Notes: generated by a model from the letters alone, not told the origin. A stretch of DNA of 64,000 bases from VAZQ01 sp963756715 (GCA_963756715.1 CAVWOV010000003.1:1-64000); one strand, 5' to 3'. Positions 27,907 to 37,759 are shown, counted from the stretch's first letter. Translations and numbers: made by a program.

Positions 27907-28911
27907 ATGCCGGCACAAAACCTGATCACCGATGTGGCGGGCCTCCGGGTTGGCAATGCGCAAGACGCGCCCCTCGCCTCGGGCGTGACCGCGATCGTGT
28001 TCGACGAACCCGCAGTCGCTGCGGTCGACGTGCGCGGTGGCGCACCAGGCACGCGCGAGACCGATCTGCTCGACGCCCACCGCACGGTCGAGCGCATCGA
28101 CGCGGTGGTGCTGTCCGGCGGCTCGGCATTCGGTCTCGATGCCGCCTCAGGCGTGCAGGCATGGCTGCGCGAACAGGGCCGCGGCTTCGCGATCGGCGAC
28201 ATCTGCATTCCGATTGTGTGCGGCGCGACGCTGTTCGACATGCTCAACGGCGGCGACAAAAATTGGGGCCGCTTTCCACCCTACCGCGATCTTGGTTACG
28301 CGGCCGCGGCCGCAGTCGGCCCGACCTTCGCCCTCGGTACCGCTGGCGCCGGCTTCGGTGCGACCACCATCAGGTACAAGGGCGGCCTGGGATCAGCGTC
28401 CGCCGTCACGCGTGACGGGCATACGGCCGGAGCGCTGGTGGCGGTGAATGCTTGTGGCAATGTTAACGTCGGCGACGGGCCGGAATTCTGGGCGGCGCCA
28501 TTTGAACTCGACAACGAATTTGGCGGGCTTGGCTTTCCACACACCGTACCGGCCAGTGCGCTGATACCTGTCGCCAAAGGACGGCCGGGCGAAAACACCA
28601 CGATCGCGATCGTCGCCACCGACGCGGTCCTCACCAAAGCGCAGACTGTGGAGTTCGCCGTGATGGCACAGGATGGCCTTGCTCGTGCCATCTACCCGGC
28701 GCACACAACCCTGGACGGCGATACGGTATTCGCGGCCGCGACCGGCCGGCGGATGCTCAACGATCCGATCAATGAGCTCGCCGAACTGGGAGCCATTGCG
28801 GCCAATGTGCTTGCCCGTGCGGTCGCCCGTGCGGTGTTCGAAGCGACATCGCTGCCGGGCGGACTGCAAAGCTGGCAGGATTGTCACAGTCAGAGATTAA
28901 TACGCCGGTGA
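27907..28911 (+). CDS. P1-family N-terminal-nucleophile aminopeptidase/amidase
   Basis: A 334-aa DmpA/NylC-type hydrolase. Conserved blocks are VLSGGSAFGLDAASGV, GVAKG-like PVAKGRPGENTT and VATDAVLTKAQ. Asn230-Thr231 matches the Asn-Thr bond at which P1 peptidases cut themselves to expose a catalytic Thr, leaving a large alpha and a small beta chain. Family members release N-terminal D/L amino acids, beta-peptides or nylon oligomers; the substrate here is unknown. No signal peptide. Confidence 0.85.
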   Translation: MPAQNLITDVAGLRVGNAQDAPLASGVTAIVFDEPAVAAVDVRGGAPGTRETDLLDAHRTVERIDAVVLSGGSAFGLDAASGVQAWLREQGRGFAIGDICIPIVCGATLFDMLNGGDKNWGRFPPYRDLGYAAAAAVGPTFALGTAGAGFGATTIRYKGGLGSASAVTRDGHTAGALVAVNACGNVNVGDGPEFWAAPFELDNEFGGLGFPHTVPASALIPVAKGRPGENTTIAIVATDAVLTKAQTVEFAVMAQDGLARAIYPAHTTLDGDTVFAAATGRRMLNDPINELAELGAIAANVLARAVARAVFEATSLPGGLQSWQDCHSQRLIRR

Positions 28912-29025
28912 CGGTGCGTTGCGTTGACTCCGCCCTGAATTAGCCACTTAAGTTGACGTTAGCTTTTGAGGGGTTGGGTGTCCGCGTCCAAAAGTCGTCG
29001 GGTCATTTGGTCTGGAGGATGAGCC

Positions 29026-30279
29026 ATGCGTTTGGCAGCGGCAGCTTGCGGTTTTGGGGTCTTGGTTTGTGTGGCGGCGGTAGGCGCCGTCCTGTCCAAG
29101 AACGTCTCGATTTCGGTTTCAGAACCGGCACCGGAAGTCGCGCCGGCCGCACGGGCCAAGGCTGTGGCAGTGCGCACGGTGACCGACGTGCCCGACACGC
29201 GCCCGCTCTATCCCAGTTCTCCGGTGGCGTTGTCTAATCCGGTCGCGACTTCCTCGCCTTCCGCAGCGCCGACAACGACGGGTCAGTCGCCCGGCCAGCC
29301 CCCGGCGGCAAATGCTCCTGCCGAGCCGAGCCAAGCGCCCGCGCCCGTTGCTGCAACCGAGCCGGCAACGCCGACGGCCGAGCCAAGCCAGCCGCTGGTG
29401 ATGGCACAGAATACGCCGGCCGCGTCGCCTGCTCCGGCACCAGCCGCTGTTTCATGCCCGGGCAATCCCAACGCGCTCGGCGTCTCGCGCACCGTCGAAA
29501 TCGACACCACCGGCGGACCCGGCTTCGGCTTCGAGCACTTCAAGGCGCATGACTTCCTGCGCGAGGGTGAAGTCGTGTTGACCTTCGACGACGGTCCGTG
29601 GCCGCGGAACACCCATGCCGTCTTGGCTGCGCTCGCGCACCACTGCACCAAGGCCATTTTCTTCCCGATCGGTCTGCACGCCACCTATGAGCCGACGATC
29701 CTCAAGGAGGTGGCTGCGGCCGGACATGCAATTGGTTCGCACACCTGGTCGCACCAGATGCTCGACAAGACCAAGGGCAGGTTCAGGGTCAACGGCAAAA
29801 CCGAAATCCGCGAGTTCGATCCCAAGGAAGAGATCGAGAAGGGCATCAGCGCGGTTCACTGGGCCGTCGGCGGACCGACCGCGCCGTACTTCCGCTTTCC
29901 TGGATTGAAGCATCCGCCAGAGCTCGTGAAATATCTCGGCGAACGCAATATCGGCATCTTCTCCACCGACCTCGACTCGTTCGATTTCAAGTTGCGCAAG
30001 CCCGACCAGGTCCGGCAATCGGTGATGGCGAAGCTGAAGAAGCACGGCAAGGGCATCGTGCTGATGCACGATTTCCAGCACTCGACTGCCGAGGCTGCGG
30101 CAGCCCTGCTCGATGACCTCAAGGCCGGCGGTTACAAGATCGTGTTCATGAGGCCGAAGTTCGCAGTGACGACGCTGCCGGCCTACGACGATATGGTCAT
30201 CAAGGAACTGAAGCTACCGACCGTCGACGCCCGCCCCACCTCGAGCGTGGTGCGCACCATCGGCGAAACGGCCCAATAG
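29026..30279 (+). CDS. Secreted polysaccharide deacetylase with Pro/Ala-rich linker
   Basis: 417 aa. An N-terminal hydrophobic segment (residues 3-23) serves as signal peptide or anchor; a Pro/Ala/Ser/Thr-rich linker spans about 33-142; a NodB-homology deacetylase domain spans about 180-370. Metal and catalytic motifs: TFDDGPW (186-192), SHTWSHQ, YFRFPG, IVLMHDF. It would deacetylate a cell-surface glycan (peptidoglycan or exopolysaccharide) in the periplasm. GGAGG precedes the ATG. Confidence 0.87.
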   Translation: MRLAAAACGFGVLVCVAAVGAVLSKNVSISVSEPAPEVAPAARAKAVAVRTVTDVPDTRPLYPSSPVALSNPVATSSPSAAPTTTGQSPGQPPAANAPAEPSQAPAPVAATEPATPTAEPSQPLVMAQNTPAASPAPAPAAVSCPGNPNALGVSRTVEIDTTGGPGFGFEHFKAHDFLREGEVVLTFDDGPWPRNTHAVLAALAHHCTKAIFFPIGLHATYEPTILKEVAAAGHAIGSHTWSHQMLDKTKGRFRVNGKTEIREFDPKEEIEKGISAVHWAVGGPTAPYFRFPGLKHPPELVKYLGERNIGIFSTDLDSFDFKLRKPDQVRQSVMAKLKKHGKGIVLMHDFQHSTAEAAAALLDDLKAGGYKIVFMRPKFAVTTLPAYDDMVIKELKLPTVDARPTSSVVRTIGETAQ

Positions 30280-30359
30280 GCAACGGCGAAGAACGGCTGC
30301 GCGCCCTCGGCTTTGGCCTCGCGGCAAAGCCGCAGGGGTAGCGCGAATGCCGGAGCGTC

Positions 30360-31607
30360 TCAGTGCGCAAACCGCTCCGCGCGATAAGGCGCGGGGTCGC
30401 AGAACGGTGTTTCTCCGGTCATCATCTCGGCTAATAGCCGCCCGGTGGCGGGCCCCAGCGTCAGTCCCCAATGGGCATGGCCGCAGGCGAGCCAGAGCCC
30501 GTCCTGGCCCGGCGCGCAGCCGATCACCGGCCGCGAATCCGGGAAGCACGGCCGGCTTCCCATCCAGGGCGCGCTCTCCAACGCCTCACCCAGCGGAAAC
30601 AGCCCCTGCGCAGATGGCAGCAGCCGGTCGAACTGCACCGGTGTCGGCGCCGCGTCACGGGGCGCGAATTCCGCCCCGGTGGTGAGCCGGATGCCCTGCT
30701 CCATCGGCGCCAGGCAATAGCCGACCTCGGCATCGACCACCGGCCGGCCAAGCCCGGCATTGCCCTGCGGGCGGAAATGCCGGTGATAGCCGCGTTTGAC
30801 CGCCATCGGCAGCCGGATTCCGAGCGGCTTGAGAACGTCCGGCGCCCATGGCCCGAGCGCGATGACGATATTGGCAGTATCGACCGGCCCCTCCTCGGCG
30901 TCGACGCGCCAGCGTCCGTTATCGCGGCGCAGCGAGCGCGCATCGCCATTAAGCACGAACCCGCCAAGCGCCTTAAAGCGCGCCGCGTAGGACCGCGTCA
31001 CTGCAAGTGGATTGATCACGCTCGCGGCGTTCGGCCAATGCACCGCACGGTGGAAAACCGGCGACAAAGAAGGCTCCAGCGCGCGCGCCGCATCGGGATC
31101 GAGCACGCGACTCTCCAACTCGAACCGCGCCGCCACATCGCGTTCCCGCGTGGTCTCGCGAAACCCCGCCTCGCTGCGATAAAGCTTGAGCCAGCCGTCC
31201 TTGCGCAGGTATCGCGTCGCGCCTGCCTCCGCCATCAAAGCCTCATGCTCTGCGACCGCATGGGCAAACAGCGGCCGCATCAGATTGGCGAACTCCAGCC
31301 GCCGCTCAGGGGCGGAATTCGCCCGATAGGCCAACAGCCAGGGCGCGATCTGCGGCAGAAATGACAGGTGGTAGTTGGCCTCCGGCGCCTGCTTGAGCGC
31401 AACCCGCATCAGCGCGCCGAAGTCTCTCGGGAACGGGTGGGGAAATAGCGTGTTGCCCTCCAGCACGCCGGCATTGCCGTAGGATGTCTCCTCGCCCGGC
31501 GCGCGGCGGTCGAACAGCGCCACGCTGAGCCCGCGTTTGGCCAGGTGAAGCGCAATGGAAGTGCCGACGATGCCGGCGCCGAGCACGATCGCGTCTGTGC
31601 GGGCCAT
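30360..31607 (-). CDS. FAD-dependent D-amino acid dehydrogenase (DadA-like)
   Basis: A 415-aa DAO-family oxidoreductase. The N-terminal Rossmann motif is IVLGAGIVGTSIALHLAKRG, followed by FDRRAPGEETSYGNAG. The C-terminal GLWLACGHAHWGLTLGPATG is typical of DadA-like proteins. It should oxidise D-amino acids to 2-oxo acids, feeding electrons to the respiratory chain. The ATG at 31607 has AAGG upstream; five extra residues are possible from 31622. Confidence 0.83.
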   Translation of the reverse strand: MARTDAIVLGAGIVGTSIALHLAKRGLSVALFDRRAPGEETSYGNAGVLEGNTLFPHPFPRDFGALMRVALKQAPEANYHLSFLPQIAPWLLAYRANSAPERRLEFANLMRPLFAHAVAEHEALMAEAGATRYLRKDGWLKLYRSEAGFRETTRERDVAARFELESRVLDPDAARALEPSLSPVFHRAVHWPNAASVINPLAVTRSYAARFKALGGFVLNGDARSLRRDNGRWRVDAEEGPVDTANIVIALGPWAPDVLKPLGIRLPMAVKRGYHRHFRPQGNAGLGRPVVDAEVGYCLAPMEQGIRLTTGAEFAPRDAAPTPVQFDRLLPSAQGLFPLGEALESAPWMGSRPCFPDSRPVIGCAPGQDGLWLACGHAHWGLTLGPATGRLLAEMMTGETPFCDPAPYRAERFAH

Positions 31608-31873
31608 GGAATGCCTTTTCAACGTCTACGCGGCTCCGGAGGAGCCGGCGCGGCTGCCTAGCTTCGAAATGTGGGTATGCCATGGCCGCCGCGCGAGTGG
31701 ACACCTTCCGGCCTGCCGCGACGCTCATGGTAACGACCCGCGCCGCCTGGCAAACGGCGGCGCTTATGCTGGAGGTTTGCCATTGGCGGCGCTGGTTTTT
31801 TCCGATGGATGCCCGCCACAAGTCCGGGCATAAACGAAGCCCTGCGCATCGCGCCGCCGTCCGAGAGGTCCCG

Positions 31874-32561
31874 ATGGTTCGTCCGCTGCTGATCGCCCCC
31901 TCCATCCTGGCCGCCGATTTTTCCCGGCTGGGCGAAGAGGTGCATGCAATCGATGCCGCCGGCGCCGACTGGATCCACGTCGACGTAATGGACGGGCACT
32001 TCGTCCCCAATATCTCCATCGGTCCCGACGTGGTAAAGGCGCTGCGCCCGCACACCAGGAAGATATTCGACGTTCACCTGATGATCGCGCCGTGCGATCC
32101 CTATCTCGAGGCCTTCGCCAAGGCCGGTTCCGATATCATCACCGTACACGTGGAAGCCGGCCCCCATATCCACCGCTCGCTGCAGGCGATCCGCGCGCTG
32201 GGCAAGAAGGCGGGCGTGACGCTCAATCCCGGTACGCCGGAGAGCGCGATCGAACCGGTGATCGACCTGGTCGACCTGATCCTGGTGATGTCGGTCAATC
32301 CCGGCTTCGGCGGCCAGGCGTTCATTCCGTATGCCGCGGAGAAGATTGCGCGGCTGCGCGCACTGGCGGGGCCGCGGCCGATCGACATCGAGGTTGACGG
32401 CGGCATCACAGCCGGAAACGGCGTCCGCGGTGGCGCAAGCCGGCGCCAACGTTCTGGTGGCGGGCTCCGCCGTGTTCAAGGGCGGAAAACCCGACCACTA
32501 TCGCGCCAACATCTCGGCGATCCGCAATGCCGCGGCGCTGGCACGTGGGGAGGCTGCCTGA
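31874..32561 (+). CDS. rpe: Ribulose-phosphate 3-epimerase, frameshifted
   Basis: Interconverts ribulose 5-phosphate and xylulose 5-phosphate (pentose phosphate and Calvin pathways). TIM-barrel motifs: APSILAADFSRLGEE, HVDVMDGHFVPNIS, DVHLMI, VMSVNPGFGGQ, EVDGGIT. After GGITA an extra G near 32414-32415 shifts the frame; the other frame continues ETASAVAQAGANVLVAGSAV to a stop at 32559-32561. The 688-bp span is 3n+1 and gives 228 aa, the usual size. Its stop overlaps the next ATG by one base. GAGAGG before the ATG sets the start. Confidence 0.88.
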
Positions 32562-33532
32562 TGGGTGTACTGATCGACGGCAAGTGGACGGACGGCGAGC
32601 TGCCGCAGGAAACCGGCGCGAGCGGCGAATTCAAACGTGCCGACAGCCGGTTCCGCGATCGTATCACGGCCGACGGGTCATCGGGCTTCAAGGCCGAGCC
32701 GGGCCGCTACCACCTCTACGTCGCCCACGGCTGCCCGTGGGCGCACCGCACCCTGATCTACCGCGCGCTCAAGGGCCTGCAGGACGTCATCACCGTGGCC
32801 TACTCGGTTCCCGGCCTGCGCACCCAGGGCTGGACCTTCGAGAACGACCCGAAATTTCCGGACTGCACGCCCGACACGGTGAACGGGTTTCACTATCTGC
32901 ACGAGGCCTATACGGCGAGCGAGCCCACCTATACCGGCAAGGTCACCGTGCCGACGCTCTGGGACAAGAAGGAGAAGCGGATCGTCAACAACGAGTCGCC
33001 CGACATCATCCGCATGCTCAACACCGAGTTTGACGGCATAACCGGCAACAACAACGATTTCTACCCGAATCCGCTGCGCGACGAGATCGACCGGCTCAAC
33101 GATCTGATCTATCCGACCGTCAACAACGGCGTTTACCGCTGCGGCTTCGCCAAGACCCAGGCCGCCTACGAGGCAGCTTACGATTCGCTGTTCGCGACGC
33201 TCGATGAACTGGAGGCGCGGCTATCGAAGCAGCGCTATCTCACCGGCGAACAGATCACCGAGGCCGACTGGCGGCTGTTTCCGACGCTGGTTCGTTTCGA
33301 CGTCGCCTATTTCTCGCTGTTCCGCTGCAACATGAAGCGGATCGCCGACTACCCCAATCTGCAGAACTACATGCTCGACCTTTATCAGGTCCCCGGCATC
33401 GCCGGGACGGTGACGCCGCGCTACTACGTGATCAACTACTGGTCGATTGCACGGCTCAATCCGCTCGGCATCATCCCCAAGGGCACACCGGTTGACCTGA
33501 GCCAACCGCACGACCGCGCCCGGCTGAATTGA
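32561..33532 (+). CDS. Glutathionyl-hydroquinone reductase (Xi-class GST, YqjG/ECM4 type)
   Basis: A 323-aa GST-fold protein with the Xi-class catalytic motif HGCPWAHRTLIYR (Cys near residue 58) and the C-terminal helical domain including LTGEQITEADWRLFPTLVRFD. These enzymes reduce glutathionyl-hydroquinones with glutathione. This would connect with the aromatic-degradation genes elsewhere in the window, though the operon partner here is rpe. It begins on the last base of the rpe stop. Confidence 0.9.
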   Translation: MGVLIDGKWTDGELPQETGASGEFKRADSRFRDRITADGSSGFKAEPGRYHLYVAHGCPWAHRTLIYRALKGLQDVITVAYSVPGLRTQGWTFENDPKFPDCTPDTVNGFHYLHEAYTASEPTYTGKVTVPTLWDKKEKRIVNNESPDIIRMLNTEFDGITGNNNDFYPNPLRDEIDRLNDLIYPTVNNGVYRCGFAKTQAAYEAAYDSLFATLDELEARLSKQRYLTGEQITEADWRLFPTLVRFDVAYFSLFRCNMKRIADYPNLQNYMLDLYQVPGIAGTVTPRYYVINYWSIARLNPLGIIPKGTPVDLSQPHDRARLN

Positions 33533-33643
33533 TGTGGACGAGGGCGACAAACTCGGTACGTGCCCTCGGCCGCTAGAATTGGCCGCGCAATCCCCGGAAG
33601 ATGCTGTAAGCACTCGTTTTCGCATTTTACGACAAGGCCGCCG

Positions 33644-34953
33644 ATGATCCCGCGCTACACCAGACCCGACATGGCTGCGATCTGGGAGCCACAGACAAGG
33701 TTTCGAATCTGGTTCGAGATCGAAGCCCATGCGGCCGACGCCATGGCCGAGCTCGGGCTCATCCCGAAGGCGGCGGCGAAGACGATCTGGGACAAGGCCG
33801 CGAACGCGACCTTCGACATCGCGCGCATCGACGAGATCGAGCGCGAGGTCAAGCATGATGTGATCGCGTTCCTGACCCACCTTGCCGAGATCGTCGGTCC
33901 CGAAGCACGCTTCGTGCACCAGGGAATGACGTCATCCGATGTCCTCGACACCTGCCTCAATGTGCAACTCGTTCGCGCCGCCGATCTGTTGATCGCGGAT
34001 ACCGACAACCTGCTCGCCGCGCTCAAGCGCCGCGCCTTCGAATACAAGATGACCCCGACCATCGGCCGCTCACACGGAATCCACGCTGAGCCGACCACAT
34101 TTGGGCTCAAGCTGGCGCAGGCCTATGCGGAGTTTTCGCGCGCCAGGGAGCGGCTCGCCGCGGCCCGCAAGGAGGTCGCGACCTGCGCGATCTCCGGCGC
34201 GGTCGGCACCTTTGCGCAGGTCGATCCGCGCGTCGAGGCGCACGTCGCCAAGGCGATGGGGCTCGCCGTCGAGCCGGTATCGACGCAGGTCATCCCGCGC
34301 GACCGCCACGCCATGTATTTCGCCACGCTCGGCGTCGTCGCGCTCCTCGGTCGAGCGGCTGGCGACCGAAATCCGCCACCTGCAACGCACCGAGGTACTG
34401 GAAGCCGAAGAGTTCTTCTCGGAGGGGCAGAAGGGCTCTTCCGCCATGCCGCACAAGCGCAACCCGGTGCTGTCGGAGAACGTCACCGGGCTTGGCGCGC
34501 ATGGTGCGCGCCTACGTGACGCCGGCGCTGGAGAACGTGGCGCTCTGGCACGAACGCGACATTTCGCATTCCTCGGTCGAGCGCATGATCGGGCCCGACG
34601 CCACCGCGACGCTGGACTTCGCACTGGCGCGGCTCGCCTCGGTCGTCGACAAGCTCGTGGTCTACCCGGAGAACATGCAGAAGAACCTCGACCGCCTCGG
34701 CGGCCTGGTTCACTCCCAGCGCGTGCTGATCGCGCTCACGCAGAAGGGCGTGGCGCGCGAAGACGCCTACCGGCTGGTGCAAAGGAACGCTATGCAGGTC
34801 TGGCAGAGTGGCGGAGATTTCCTCACCCTGCTCACCGCCGACAAGGACGTGCGCAAGCATTTGAGCGAAGCCGAGCTCGCGGAGAATTTCGACCTCGGTT
34901 ACCACTTCAAGCACGTAGACACGATCTTCAAGCGGGTGTTCGGTCACGTATAA
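33644..34953 (+). CDS. purB: Adenylosuccinate lyase, two frameshifts
   Basis: Catalyses two lyase steps of purine synthesis. Visible parts are MIPRYTRPDMAAIWEP, VHQGMTSSDVLDTCLN and GRSHGIHAEPTTFGLK in the first frame; SVERLATEIRHLQRTEV and the signature SSAMPHKRNPVLSEN in the second; RMVRAYVTPALENVALWHER to the end in the third. Single extra bases near 34343 and 34492 account for both shifts. The 1310-bp span is 3n+2 and gives 435 aa, exactly typical of alphaproteobacterial PurB. Because the gene is normally essential, error is more likely than decay. Confidence 0.88.
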
Positions 34954-34954
34954 T

Positions 34955-35839
34955 ATGGCCGGGAAGCGGCCGAGCCGCCTCTCAACGCGCGTGCCGCCGC
35001 CCTCACTCCCCGCCGTTGCGATCGGGCCGGTCTTTGCGTATCCAACGCTTGCCGTGGCCACTACACCGACCATCCTCGTGTTCGATTCCGGGCTCGGCGG
35101 CCTGACGGTTTTCCGTGAGGTCGCCAATGCGCGTCCCGATGCGCGCTACCTCTATGTCGCGGACGACGCCTTCTTCCCTTACGGCGGCCAGGGCGAAGCG
35201 GAACTGGTCAAGCGGGTCGTCGCCCTCCTGGGCGGCCTGATCGCGAGCCACAGCCCGGACCTCATCGTCATCGCCTGCAACACCGCCTCCACCCTCGTGC
35301 TGCCGCACCTGCGCGCGCGATTTCCCCAACCGTTCGTCGGCACCGTGCCGGCGATCAAGCCGGCCTGCGCGGTCTCGCTGACGCGCCGGGTGTCGGTGCT
35401 CGGCACCAAGGCCACCGTCAGCCGCGAATACACCCGCAAGCTGATCAGCGACTTCGCCAATGGCGCCGAGATCACGCTGGTCGGCTCGGGGCGGCTGGCT
35501 TCGCTCGCGGAGGCCGAATTGCGCGGCGAACCGGTGGCCGACGCGGACATCGCCGCGGAATTGGCGCCGTGCTTCGTCGATACCGGTGGCCGTCGCACCG
35601 ACACGGTGGTGCTCGCCTGCACCCACTTCCCGCTCCTGCTCGAACGGCTGCAGCGGCTGTCGCCCTGGCCGGTCCAGTTCATCGACCCGGCGCCAGCCAT
35701 CGCCCGCCGCGTTGCCGATCTGATCGGCCCGGCCGAGGCCGGCTCCATGGCGTCCTCCGCCCGGATCATCTTCACGTCAGGCCGGCTTCCGCCGCCGGCC
35801 CTCAGCGCGGCGCTGGCGCGCCACGGGATTGCGCCCTAG
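34955..35839 (+). CDS. murI: Glutamate racemase
   Basis: 294 aa. It supplies D-glutamate for peptidoglycan. The two catalytic cysteines are in IVIACNTAST and VVLACTHFPLL; the N-terminal ILVFDSGLGGLTVFREV is characteristic. The first 38 residues are not conserved, so a GTG start near 35054 is possible. The ATG at 34955 is one base past the purB stop and lacks a clear ribosome site, consistent with coupling to purB. Confidence 0.87.
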   Translation: MAGKRPSRLSTRVPPPSLPAVAIGPVFAYPTLAVATTPTILVFDSGLGGLTVFREVANARPDARYLYVADDAFFPYGGQGEAELVKRVVALLGGLIASHSPDLIVIACNTASTLVLPHLRARFPQPFVGTVPAIKPACAVSLTRRVSVLGTKATVSREYTRKLISDFANGAEITLVGSGRLASLAEAELRGEPVADADIAAELAPCFVDTGGRRTDTVVLACTHFPLLLERLQRLSPWPVQFIDPAPAIARRVADLIGPAEAGSMASSARIIFTSGRLPPPALSAALARHGIAP

Positions 35840-35892
35840 CATCACGTCTGCCGGCATGGCCGCGATGGGACATTCCGGGACTGGGGAACACA

Positions 35893-36213
35893 ATGGCGAA
35901 CGACGCTCCGAAAGTCCGGCGAACCCTGCAATTGAAATTTACCCTGCCGGGCGCCAATCCCGCGCATCTCATATCGATGGTGAAGGCGGCTCAGCCGTTC
36001 TACGAGGTGTTCGGAGCCGGGCGCGCCCGCCTGTTGAAGAACGTCGACGATCCGGCGCGCTTCATCCACGAGATCGAATACGAGTTGCACGAGGTGGTCG
36101 AGCTCAACCGCCAACGGGTCGCCAGCGATCCGCGCGTACAGGCCTACCTGCAGAGCTGGCGCTCGCTGTTTCCCGGCGGGGTCGAAATCGACGTTTACGA
36201 GGAAGTCGATTAA
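35893..36213 (+). CDS. Conserved 106-aa protein of unknown function
   Basis: A soluble, charged 106-aa protein. Features include LKFTLPGANPAHLISMVKAA, a basic RARLLKN segment, an acidic IEYELHEVVEL helix and an acidic C-terminus IDVYEEVD. No known motif. It follows murI by 53 bp and precedes rpsD. GGGGAA lies before the ATG. Codon use is like its neighbours, so I take it as real. Confidence 0.65.
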   Translation: MANDAPKVRRTLQLKFTLPGANPAHLISMVKAAQPFYEVFGAGRARLLKNVDDPARFIHEIEYELHEVVELNRQRVASDPRVQAYLQSWRSLFPGGVEIDVYEEVD

Positions 36214-36220
36214 TGTGACG

Positions 36221-36235
36221 GCCCTTCGGGCCGGC
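36221..36235 (+). terminator. Short hairpin after the 106-aa gene
   Basis: CGGCCC-TTC-GGGCCG, seven bases past the stop. No T-run follows, so termination is uncertain. Confidence 0.35.
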
Positions 36236-36252
36236 CGCATTGGCGTCGCGGT

Positions 36253-36281
36253 TTGACATGGGGTGGCATTCCGCCTAGATA
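36253..36281 (+). promoter_or_regulatory. Sigma-70-type promoter of rpsD
   Basis: TTGACA (36253-36258), a 17-bp spacer and TAGATA (36276-36281). It implies a leader of about 130 nt before rpsD. A perfect 10-bp hairpin (arms 36287-36296 and 36302-36311, loop GATTT) lies at the expected transcript start and could take part in S4 feedback control. Confidence 0.7.
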
Positions 36282-36419
36282 CCGCGCGCCGCGCGAGATT
36301 TTCGCGCGGCGTTTCGCGACCCGCGGTCTGCCGCCGACGCTTCGGCCCAGACCTGTCGGTTCCGGTCAATCCGGGACAGAGGAGGGCGCGATCCTCTCAC
36401 ACAAAACGATGAGGACGCG

Positions 36420-37037
36420 ATGACCAAGCGCCACGAGGCGAAGTACAAGATCGATCGCCGCATGGGCCAAAATGTCTGGGGCCGCCCGAAGAGCCCCGTC
36501 AATAAGCGCGAATATGGCCCCGGCCAGCACGGCCAGCGCCGCAAGAGCAAGCTCTCCGACTACGGCGTGCAGCTCAAGGCCAAGCAGAAGCTGCGCGGCT
36601 ATTACGGCAACATCACCGAGCGGCAGTTCCGCGGCATCTATACCGAAGCCAGACGCCTCAAGGGCGACACCGGCGCGCACATGATCGGGCTATTGGAACG
36701 CCGGCTCGACACTGTGGTCTACCGCGCGAAGTTCGTGCCCACCGTGTTCGCGGCGCGCCAGTTCATCAATCACGGCCACGTCAGCGTCAACGGCCGGCGG
36801 GTGACGATCCCGAGCTACCGCCTCAAGGTCGGTGAAGAGATCGAGGTGAAGGAAAAGTCGAAGCAGCTTGCGCTGGTGCTCGAGGCGACCGGTCTCGGCG
36901 AGCGCGACGTGCCCGACTACATCGACGTCAACCACCAGAAGATGACCGCGAAGCTCTCGCGCATCCCGTCGATTACCGAGATACCCTATCCGGTGCAGAT
37001 GGAACCGCACCTCGTGGTCGAGTTCTATTCGCGCTGA
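36420..37037 (+). CDS. rpsD: 30S ribosomal protein S4
   Basis: 205 aa, normal length. N-terminal S4 domain followed by the S4 RNA-binding motif RLDTVVYRAKFVPTVFAARQ and FINHGHVSVNGRRV. It binds 16S rRNA early in 30S assembly. In alphaproteobacteria rpsD is often a single gene next to grxD-bolA-pur genes, as here. GAGGACGCG precedes the ATG. Confidence 0.97.
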   Translation: MTKRHEAKYKIDRRMGQNVWGRPKSPVNKREYGPGQHGQRRKSKLSDYGVQLKAKQKLRGYYGNITERQFRGIYTEARRLKGDTGAHMIGLLERRLDTVVYRAKFVPTVFAARQFINHGHVSVNGRRVTIPSYRLKVGEEIEVKEKSKQLALVLEATGLGERDVPDYIDVNHQKMTAKLSRIPSITEIPYPVQMEPHLVVEFYSR

Positions 37038-37072
37038 TGTAGTTGTCGGCTTGTTGCCGACGCCGGCTAAGC

Positions 37073-37168
37073 CGTCATGCCGGGCTTGACCCGCACAGCC
37101 ATCGTCTCGGCAATAAGCGAAATTCGTCACACCAAGATGGGGTTGCCGGGTCAAGCCCGGCAATGACG
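37073..37168. repeat. Long inverted repeat between rpsD and grxD
   Basis: Left arm CGTCATGCCGGGCTTGACCC (37073-37092) pairs with GGGTCAAGCCCGGCAATGACG (37148-37168) around a 55-base loop. This is the intergenic palindrome type (GTCATTGCCGGGCTTGACC) that I recall as dispersed in Bradyrhizobium-like genomes. It may also end transcription of the convergent rpsD and grxD genes. Confidence 0.8.
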
Positions 37169-37185
37169 AAGGGGCGACCGGGCCG

Positions 37186-37524
37186 TTACGCCTGGGTGCT
37201 TTCCTTCAGCGAGACGCCCTTCTCCTTAAGCAAGGTCTGCAGCTCGCTGGCCTGGAACATCTCGCGGATGATGTCGCAGCCGCCAACGAACTCGCCCTTG
37301 ACGTAGAGTTGCGGAATGGTCGGCCAGTTTGAATAGGACTTGATGCCGTTGCGCAGGTCGTCGGACTCCAGCACATTCAGGCCCTTATAGGTCACGCCCA
37401 GGTGGTCCAGGATCTGGATGACCTGTGCGGAAAACCCGCACATGGGAAACTGCGGCGTGCCCTTCATGAACAGCACCACTTCGTTGCCCTTGACCTCATT
37501 GTCGATGAATTGCTCGATGCCCAT
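37186..37524 (-). CDS. grxD: Monothiol glutaredoxin Grx4/GrxD
   Basis: A 112-aa monothiol glutaredoxin with the CGFS active site in FPMCGFSAQ, TIPQLYVKGEFVGGCDI, and the start MGIEQFID. It carries [2Fe-2S] clusters and works with BolA-type partners; a bolA gene lies 235 bp upstream on the same strand. The ATG at 37524 begins the conserved part; the frame is open further upstream. Confidence 0.93.
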   Translation of the reverse strand: MGIEQFIDNEVKGNEVVLFMKGTPQFPMCGFSAQVIQILDHLGVTYKGLNVLESDDLRNGIKSYSNWPTIPQLYVKGEFVGGCDIIREMFQASELQTLLKEKGVSLKESTQA

Positions 37525-37759
37525 TGCTGTATCCTTCTGGCGCCGTGCGCGCCGATCCCATACCGGCCCGCGCGTCCGGCCGTTCTGAACATATATGTAG
37601 CGCAATTCGCGGCTGCACCCCAAGGGGGCCGCTTCACAACCCCGCTACTTCTTCACCGGGGCGTAAAATGTCTCCTTGACCGAAAAATGTCGTCTTGAGG
37701 CGGCGGCCCCCCACAATGGCGCGGGGCGGATAGGCTCAGGCATCAGCCTGCCCTTTGCG

